Source: CAYPNF01 sp964411985 (GTDB lineage: Bacteria > Verrucomicrobiota > Verrucomicrobiia > Limisphaerales > J093). Taken from it: DNA of 64,000 bases. The stretch is from assembly GCA_964411985.1 (NCBI GenBank), contig CAYPNF010000002.1:124001-188000 (forward strand). The letters run 5' to 3'. Both the position numbers and the translations under genes were made by a program. The notes under the pieces were generated by a model that saw only the letters and a list, made by a program, of their open reading frames with translations, ran no database searches and was not told the origin of the DNA. Each line of letters opens with the position of its first letter. Positions within the stretch are counted from its first letter, which is position 1. This document shows positions 58,982 to 64,000 of the stretch, in pieces.

Positions 58982-60402
58982 CGCCTCCCCGTTCGAGGTT
59001 TCAACTGGCTGGGGTTGTCCAAGGAAGACGAATCCTCCTCCTGATTCTTTTTTTCCTGGTCGTGCTCGGCTCGGGGTTCCTGATCGTGCGGACGAGTCCG
59101 GAAACCAAATCTCGACAGAGACCGGTCTGGTTTTGGCTGGGCCAGACCGCAGCCGCGGATCACCGAGTCCGCGAAGAGGCGGAGCTGGCTCTGGATGCCA
59201 TGGGTGTTCAGGCTTTACCTGACCTGGTGCGGGCCTTGCGTATCCGTGAAAGTCGAACCCTGGTCCAGGTAGCCTCCTACTTGAACTCTCTCCTTCCATC
59301 CCTGAAATGGGACCCCGGATCTGCCCGGATTCTGCGGCGTCAGGCAGCCACGGCCATCGCCCGACTCGGGCCCAAGGCGGCAGTTGCGGCAGCCCCTTTG
59401 ACAGACCTTCTGTCAACCTCGGATCCGGACCTGCTGCGCGAAGTAGAGCTCGCCTTGCGCCGACTGGGGCTTCAGGCGGTCCCAGTTCTGGTTTGGGCCA
59501 CACGCGACCCAAATCCAACCGTGCGTGCCAGGGCGGTAGGCCTTCTGGGAAATGGTGGGGATCTTAAGCCCAGCACAGAGCCGATACTGGATGCCCTTTT
59601 CCCTGTCATGAGCGATTCGGAGGAGTTGGTGAGGCTTCACGTTGTCGCGAGTATTTCCGAGTATACGAACAACCCCGGCCGAGCTCTGCCTCAACTGTCG
59701 AAAGCCTTGGAGGATCCTGCTCCCAAAGTCCGGGCCGCGGGAGCCAAAGCCGTGTCGAGGTTCGGTTCCAGAGCCGTATCCGTGCTGCCTTCGGTTCGGG
59801 AGAGAATGAAGGATGAATCCGCTGAGGTACGGCTTGCAGCGGCAATGGCTGCTTGGTCCATCGCACGCACCACGGTGGACACAGTCCCGATCCTAATACG
59901 GACACTCGAGGATCCGGATTTGCGATGGCGTGCTGCGCTTGCCTTAGGCGACATGGGAGAGATGGCGGACGAGGCGATCCCAGCCCTACTGCACTCTTTG
60001 GAGATTGAGCCGGCTCACCGGCCCTCACGCACGCCGGCTAGTAGTGCCATGGCGCTCTCTCGCATGGGACCGAAGGCGGTGCCGGGCTTGGTGCGATTGC
60101 TGAGTCATGCCGAGGCCAAGGTGCGCATCGGCGCCGCCTTTGCACTGGAAGGGCATCGGGCCGGGGCCTCTTCTGCGGTGCCAGCCTTGCGGGGATTGCT
60201 CAAAGAACGCGATGCTGACATGCAGATTGTGGCTTGCCGTGTCCTGGAAGCCATTGGGCCTGCCGCAGCGGATGCCGCACCGGACTTGGTGCTTCTTTGC
60301 CAGGACCGCGAGGAGTATGTGCGTGCGGCGGCGAGGCGAGCGCTTGGTGTCTGCGCGGGCGCTACGGTTCCGGTCGGCATACCCTCTCCTCTCGAAAAGT
60401 GA
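58978..60402 (+). CDS. Membrane-anchored HEAT-repeat protein
   Basis: A ~474-residue protein. GTG 58978 shares GTGA with the exonuclease stop and has GGAG 8 bases upstream; it is preferred over TTG 58951. One helix (R-I-L-L-L-I-L-F-F-L-V-V-L-G-S-G-F-L) anchors it at ~18-37. At least ten HEAT repeats follow, each with the L-x-D-x-x-x-x-V-R-x-x-A-x-x-A-L pattern (D-P-A-P-K-V-R-A-A-G-A-K-A-V, D-E-S-A-E-V-R-L-A-A-A-M-A-A). A scaffold for protein binding; partner unknown. Confidence 0.85.
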   Translation: MTPPRSRFQLAGVVQGRRILLLILFFLVVLGSGFLIVRTSPETKSRQRPVWFWLGQTAAADHRVREEAELALDAMGVQALPDLVRALRIRESRTLVQVASYLNSLLPSLKWDPGSARILRRQAATAIARLGPKAAVAAAPLTDLLSTSDPDLLREVELALRRLGLQAVPVLVWATRDPNPTVRARAVGLLGNGGDLKPSTEPILDALFPVMSDSEELVRLHVVASISEYTNNPGRALPQLSKALEDPAPKVRAAGAKAVSRFGSRAVSVLPSVRERMKDESAEVRLAAAMAAWSIARTTVDTVPILIRTLEDPDLRWRAALALGDMGEMADEAIPALLHSLEIEPAHRPSRTPASSAMALSRMGPKAVPGLVRLLSHAEAKVRIGAAFALEGHRAGASSAVPALRGLLKERDADMQIVACRVLEAIGPAAADAAPDLVLLCQDREEYVRAAARRALGVCAGATVPVGIPSPLEK

Positions 60403-60445
60403 AGCTTGGCAAGTGGTTCCTGGTGGAGGACGCTCCTGACAGCAG

Positions 60446-61570
60446 ATGGAACGACATCGTTTGGGAAACTTGGTTCGGACTGGGCTTCTCGCCCTCTGCC
60501 TGCTTACGGCGGGGGGCGCGTTCCTTTTTTGGCAGTACCAGCACCAACCCGCTGTACAAGGCCGGCCTCTGCGTGATTGGATGATAGATCTTGGTTCTCC
60601 AGATCCCCAGAAACGCGCGCAAGCTTCCAACGCCATTCAGTTGGCCGGGACCAACGGCGTGCCACTCTTCACAAAGCTTCTGGCGACTGGCCCTGCTGCT
60701 CCCCTGAGGTGGCTCACCCAGGTTGCTCCCAGTTTGCCCGCCCTGCTCCGTGTCCCTTTCTTTCGGCTGGTCCGGCCCTACGAGGCTGAGTATTACCGAT
60801 CTTGCGCCGCGATGGCGCTGGGGCTTTCCGGACCCGCGGCCGCCGCCGCCATTCCGGTGTTGAAAGCGAGCGTGAACGATCCCTCCCCGTACATTCGGAT
60901 GCGGTCGATGGGAGCCTTGGCTGCCATGGGGAGGGAAGGGGCCATCGCCTTGGCGGATTTGCTCGCTTCAGCGAACCCCGAACAAGGCATGCAGATTCTC
61001 TCATCGCTCACTCTCACGGGGACAAATATAGCCTCCGTGGCTCCAACTCTGGTCCACGTGGCTGAAGGGGAGGATCCGACCCTCGCCACGTCCGCTTTGC
61101 GGGCTCTTGGTCAAGCGGGCTCTCCCGCCATGCCGACGATCCTTGCGTCGATCGCTTCGGCTTCGGGTCCGCCTCGAACGAACCTATTCCGCGCATTGAC
61201 CTCTGTGGCCTCGGCTTCGTTCGATGGGCTATCGTCGGTCACCAATGCGCTCCTGCACTCTTCCAGCCTGGTGCGGACGTATGTGTGTCTTAGCCTGGGG
61301 CCGGAGATTCCCTGGAAAGGCCCCGTGCTTCGAGCCATCAACTTGGCCCTTCAGGATCCCGATCCGCAGGTGCGGTTATCGGCCCTTGAAGCGATTGACC
61401 GTTTTGGGCCTTTACCCGCGCGAGCTTCGCAGGTCTTGAGTCACCTTCCCGAACTGTTGGATGACCCCGTGGAATCGATCAGGACCGCGGCCCAGGGAGT
61501 CCTCCGGCGCCTCCAGCCGGTTGATCCCAAGGAAAACTCCCCAACGCCATCGAGGCCCACCAACCCCTGA
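60446..61570 (+). CDS. Second HEAT-repeat membrane protein
   Basis: A 374-residue protein: TM helix at ~11-29 (G-L-L-A-L-C-L-L-T-A-G-G-A-F-L-F-W), R-P-L-R-D-W-M-I-D-L-G-S-P-D-P-Q-K-R-A-Q-A-S-N-A-I, then HEAT repeats (Y-Y-R-S-C-A-A-M-A-L-G-L, D-P-S-P-Y-I-R-M-R-S-M-G-A-L, D-P-D-P-Q-V-R-L-S-A-L-E-A-I). It starts 43 bases after the first HEAT gene and is probably a paralogue from tandem duplication. Confidence 0.82.
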   Translation: MERHRLGNLVRTGLLALCLLTAGGAFLFWQYQHQPAVQGRPLRDWMIDLGSPDPQKRAQASNAIQLAGTNGVPLFTKLLATGPAAPLRWLTQVAPSLPALLRVPFFRLVRPYEAEYYRSCAAMALGLSGPAAAAAIPVLKASVNDPSPYIRMRSMGALAAMGREGAIALADLLASANPEQGMQILSSLTLTGTNIASVAPTLVHVAEGEDPTLATSALRALGQAGSPAMPTILASIASASGPPRTNLFRALTSVASASFDGLSSVTNALLHSSSLVRTYVCLSLGPEIPWKGPVLRAINLALQDPDPQVRLSALEAIDRFGPLPARASQVLSHLPELLDDPVESIRTAAQGVLRRLQPVDPKENSPTPSRPTNP

Positions 61571-61787
61571 TGCCACATCCGCTTTGGAAGAGAGCGCAGA
61601 GCCTTCCACCTGGGTGACGCAGAACGTCGATCCGCTGCATCAACCATCCGGCTCACGCATCGTGCCCGAACTGCGCGGCAGCATTCTCCGGGCGCGCTGT
61701 TCACGGCAGCCGATGCCCTGGATCGCTGGACTGAGGGGGAAGAGGTTCCGCCTCGCTGCTCCCTATGCAAAGCGTTCTTGACGGACC

Positions 61788-62336
61788 CTAAGCTGGGCGT
61801 GGCAACTGCAAATACATGCATAACGCCACCATGACCAGGCTGTGCGGAATCTTCCCGGCCTGCAGCAGGTTCGGGATCTCCTCTATCGGACACAACGTGG
61901 TGATGAGATCCTCCCCCTGATCGAACTGCAGCCCGTGTCGAAGCTCACAACCTTCCACCAAGATGGTGTGACAGGTGTTGGTCATGAATGCCGGGTTAGG
62001 CCGGATGGACCCGATCAGCCGGGCGTTTGACCCCTCGTACCCTGTTTCCTCGCGCAATTCGCGAACCCCAGCCATGACCGGGGAGGTGTCGGATGGATCC
62101 ATCACCCCTCCGGGGATCTCCAAGTCGATGGTGTTGGTTCCGTGCCGGTACTGCTGGACCAGCACGATCTGCTGGCCAGAGGTAATGGCTACGACATTCA
62201 CCCAGTCGGGGCATTCGGTAACGAAAAAGTCGTGAGGCTCACCTGTTCGCGGAGAGACCTTACGATCCTTGCGCACCCGGAAGATGTGGTAGTTGGCTAG
62301 GGCTTCCGACGCCACAGTAGGCCACGGTTTGATCAT
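61788..62336 (-). CDS. NUDIX hydrolase (ADP-ribose pyrophosphatase-like)
   Basis: A 182-residue NUDIX enzyme. The box reads G-G-V-M-D-P-S-D-T-S-P-V-M-A-G-V-R-E-L-R then E-E-T-G-Y: one extra residue and Asp in place of the first Glu of the consensus, as seen in some ADP-ribose pyrophosphatase relatives. V-L-V-Q-Q-Y-R-H-G and L-E-I-P-G-G are typical of this group. The start is not certain: ATG 62336 is directly preceded by GGAGG, which is too close to act, so TTG 62363 is possible. Confidence 0.82.
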   Translation of the reverse strand: MIKPWPTVASEALANYHIFRVRKDRKVSPRTGEPHDFFVTECPDWVNVVAITSGQQIVLVQQYRHGTNTIDLEIPGGVMDPSDTSPVMAGVRELREETGYEGSNARLIGSIRPNPAFMTNTCHTILVEGCELRHGLQFDQGEDLITTLCPIEEIPNLLQAGKIPHSLVMVALCMYLQLPRPA

Positions 62337-62432
62337 CCTCCAAGCCTGTTGGCAAAGAAGCAACTTTTCAACCTCGATCAGGTGGCCTCGGCCTACCTCG
62401 AAGAAAGCCCAGGCAGACTGAGTTTCCTTACC

Positions 62433-62855
62433 TCACGCCGCCAAAGCGTCGTTTTCCGCCCCGACCTCCGCATTGGCAGACTCGTTCAGAGTGGTGAGCA
62501 AAGAGAGTTCAGAGAGTTTCTCCAAGCATGCGCAAGAACCTCCGAGTTGCCCGTTGAGCACCAAGTCTTTGCCTTGCCCTACCACGAGGTCGTGTCGCAT
62601 GGAGGTTGCCTGTACCCAGACTGTTCCATGCCAGGGAGTGTCCCAATCCGCGCACATGAGCGCGTAGCTCTGCAGCGCCAAACTCTCCATCCCCTCGGTA
62701 AGAGTGTAGCAGTCGATCAGACCGACTCCCAAGTCTCCGACCACCCGATCCATGATCGCACTGGCGGCGGACTGGATATCCTGAGGAATCTCGCCCGTGA
62801 TCCCGCCGGATGCACTCGTCGTTTCGGATTCAGAGTTGGATGTGCTGTTCTTCAT
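62433..62855 (-). CDS. Hypothetical protein, 140 residues
   Basis: ATG 62855 to 62433. The N-terminus is Ser/Thr-rich (S-N-S-E-S-E-T-T-S-A-S); the rest has regular hydrophobic spacing (I-M-D-R-V-V-G-D-L-G-V-G-L-I-D-C-Y, S-L-A-L-Q-S-Y-A-L-M-C-A-D-W-D). A plus-strand frame of 221 codons overlaps it; the minus frame has the better composition. No family recognised. Confidence 0.45.
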   Translation of the reverse strand: MKNSTSNSESETTSASGGITGEIPQDIQSAASAIMDRVVGDLGVGLIDCYTLTEGMESLALQSYALMCADWDTPWHGTVWVQATSMRHDLVVGQGKDLVLNGQLGGSCACLEKLSELSLLTTLNESANAEVGAENDALAA

Positions 62856-63104
62856 ATGGCCCTGACAGTCTTCGTCGGTGCTAGCCTTCCAGCAGCTAAT
62901 GTGCCATGGCGGATTTTAGTCCGCTTTCCAACCCAAACCATTCATTGCGAGGGAGGTATGTCCTCTTTCTCCACAGGCCCATGTCTCACTATGGGACATG
63001 AGCCGATGGCATGAGCCGGAGGGAATCCATCGAAACTGTGCTTCCTTGAGATATAACTCTTGCCAAGGTGTGGGTTTGTTCTGTAGCTTCACGAACCTTC
63101 GTGG

Positions 63105-63181
<77 letters not shown>

Positions 63182-63186
63182 ATTTT

Positions 63187-63220
63187 CGGGCCTAAAACCA
63201 ACGTTTTAGGCCCGTTTTTT
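63187..63220 (+). terminator. Rho-independent terminator of tRNA-fMet
   Basis: A perfect 12-bp stem CGGGCCTAAAAC / GTTTTAGGCCCG with loop CAAC and six T. Confidence 0.95.
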
Positions 63221-63254
63221 GTGTCAAAGAGAGGAAGGAAAAGGGAGGAAGCCT

Positions 63255-63956
63255 ATGAAGGAGGAGGAATACTGGGTGTACGTCCTGCGCAACCCCACCG
63301 GCCGACATTACATCGGCGTCACCAACGACCCAGCCCGTCGGCTGGACGACCACAACGCAGGTCGTTCGAAGTGGACAAGCAAGCACGGCCCCTGGGAGAT
63401 GGTCTGGCATGAGGGGCCGATGAGCCTCGGAGCGGCCCGAAAGAAGGAGATGTGGCTCAAGCGGCAGAAGGGAGGGAGAGGCTTTTATCGTCTGACCGGT
63501 CTGCGTTGGCAGGTCCTTCTGAGACACCGTCAGCAAAAGGGGTTGAAGACTTTCGCCCCGGTCCTCTGGAAATCGTGCGTGTTCCGGGTCACCAAGATGA
63601 GCCGATGGGCCAGCGCTGTGGCGGCGATCATCCCATCCAGAAGTGGAAACGCTTCACCCTTGCGCTTGGATTCTGCGACCAACTTCGCCCAGCAACGGGC
63701 GACTGCCGCATCCCAAGGCAGGCATTCGATCGTGCTCACGAGGTTCGAGAACCAACGCTCGAGTTGGGTCCGCTTGCGACCGGGAGCCAGGCAGAGAATC
63801 CCAATCTCGAGTTCTCCCAGAACGATGGGGTCCACCCCCAGATCCCCCTCGTTGGCGACCAACCAAGCTACTACTTTTGGGTCCGGGCTTGGTCGCGTGG
63901 GTTCGCTGAGCACGTTTGCGTCGACGAGGTATTTCATCCCGGGAAGGGCGTTTTGA
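63255..63956 (+). CDS. GIY-YIG nuclease domain protein, ORF extended through antisense vapC
   Basis: ATG 63255 has GGGAGG upstream. Residues ~5-80 are a GIY-YIG domain of the small stand-alone (UPF0213/YhbQ) type: Y-W-V-Y-V-L-R-N, H-Y-I-G-V-T-N-D-P-A-R-R-L-D-D-H-N, W-K-M/E-M-V-W-H-E-G, E-M-W-L-K-R-Q-K-G-G. Typical length is about 85-100 residues. Here no stop occurs until 63956, so the frame runs 234 codons, and residues from ~95 on are the reverse complement of vapC coding sequence. The tail is very likely not selected as protein. Confidence 0.7.
   Translation: MKEEEYWVYVLRNPTGRHYIGVTNDPARRLDDHNAGRSKWTSKHGPWEMVWHEGPMSLGAARKKEMWLKRQKGGRGFYRLTGLRWQVLLRHRQQKGLKTFAPVLWKSCVFRVTKMSRWASAVAAIIPSRSGNASPLRLDSATNFAQQRATAASQGRHSIVLTRFENQRSSWVRLRPGARQRIPISSSPRTMGSTPRSPSLATNQATTFGSGLGRVGSLSTFASTRYFIPGRAF
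63530..63937 (-). CDS. vapC: VapC-type PIN-domain toxin
   Basis: A 135-residue PIN nuclease. The first acidic residue is in L-V-D-A-N-V-L-S-E, the second in L-G-E-L-E-I-G-I-L, the third in L-L-D-G-M-I-A-A-T-A, and the last near L-V-T-R-N-T-H-D-F-Q. VapC toxins cleave RNA and are neutralised by VapB. The start ATG shares ATGA with the end of the antitoxin gene. Confidence 0.88.
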   Translation of the reverse strand: MKYLVDANVLSEPTRPSPDPKVVAWLVANEGDLGVDPIVLGELEIGILCLAPGRKRTQLERWFSNLVSTIECLPWDAAVARCWAKLVAESKRKGEAFPLLDGMIAATALAHRLILVTRNTHDFQRTGAKVFNPFC

Positions 63957-63999
63957 GGTCCTGGGTGGTTTCACTGCGATCCATGGGCTTGAACCAACC
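63934..63999 (-). CDS. VapB-type antitoxin, C-terminal end only (cut by window)
   Basis: The minus frame is open from 63999 to TGA at 63934-63936 and overlaps the vapC start (ATGA). Only 21 residues are visible, ending with D-L-K-T-P-F-P-G. Antitoxins sit directly upstream of vapC with such overlaps, so the assignment rests on position rather than a recognised fold. Confidence 0.55.
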   Translation of the reverse strand, partial: GWFKPMDRSETTQDLKTPFPG

Positions 64000-64000
64000 C

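Noticed and set aside
62349..63014. 221-codon plus frame opposite the hypothetical 140-residue protein
   Set aside because: No recognisable motif; composition resembles antisense translation, and it overlaps two minus-strand genes.

Overview
The window reads as chromosomal DNA of a free-living heterotroph from the Verrucomicrobiota, probably near the Pedosphaera/Limisphaera branch. This is inferred from gene content, because no rRNA gene is present. The signs are LL-diaminopimelate aminotransferase, Tat-exported Gfo/Idh/MocA oxidoreductases, several secreted glycoside hydrolases, Asp-box (BNR) proteins, secreted proteins with an S-T-N-L-x-x-W terminal domain, and HEAT and DUF3106 proteins. 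Coding density is high and no insertion sequence or CRISPR array was seen.

Layout. 0-16 kb is mostly housekeeping: a truncated membrane protein, a ComM/YifB ATPase, a secreted BNR protein, carB, an exported oxidoreductase, an SGNH hydrolase, rpoZ, smpB, a TPR membrane protein, dapL and tRNA-Ser(CGA). 15.0-16.4 kb is a gene-poor scar with relics of an MgtA-type P-type ATPase and a MacB-type ABC permease. 16.4-30 kb is carbohydrate-centred: a six-hairpin glycosidase, a hydroxyacid dehydrogenase, a GH20-like protein, an HpcH/HpaI aldolase, an exported sugar isomerase-like protein, a GHL15-like protein coupled to L-serine dehydratase, and a xylulokinase. 30-35.4 kb carries hpf, then an overlapping amidohydrolase-SDR-bioF-bioA run.

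35.4-41 kb is an iron/manganese locus. A membrane-anchored DtxR-FeoA fusion and a FeoB split into two genes form one operon, divergent from an MntR-type regulator. A clean inverted repeat lies next to the feo promoter. An MFS transporter and an overlooked 54-codon gene, preceded by dense inverted repeats, follow. 41-43.6 kb is an overlapping rph-phosphatase-prmA operon. 43.6-50.4 kb holds a two-component system, a secreted TPR protein and a large CreD-like membrane protein. 50.4-54 kb holds a GH31 enzyme with a perfect 20-bp palindrome upstream and a methyltransferase-glycosyltransferase fusion.

53.8-56.3 kb is an ECF sigma/anti-sigma/DUF3106 operon. 56.4-61.6 kb has another exported oxidoreductase, a 22-residue Lys/Ala-rich peptide gene with a perfect ribosome-binding site, a 3'-5' exonuclease and two HEAT-repeat proteins. 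61.8-64 kb has a NUDIX hydrolase, initiator tRNA-Met, a GIY-YIG ORF that runs antisense through a vapC toxin gene, and the end of the cognate antitoxin.
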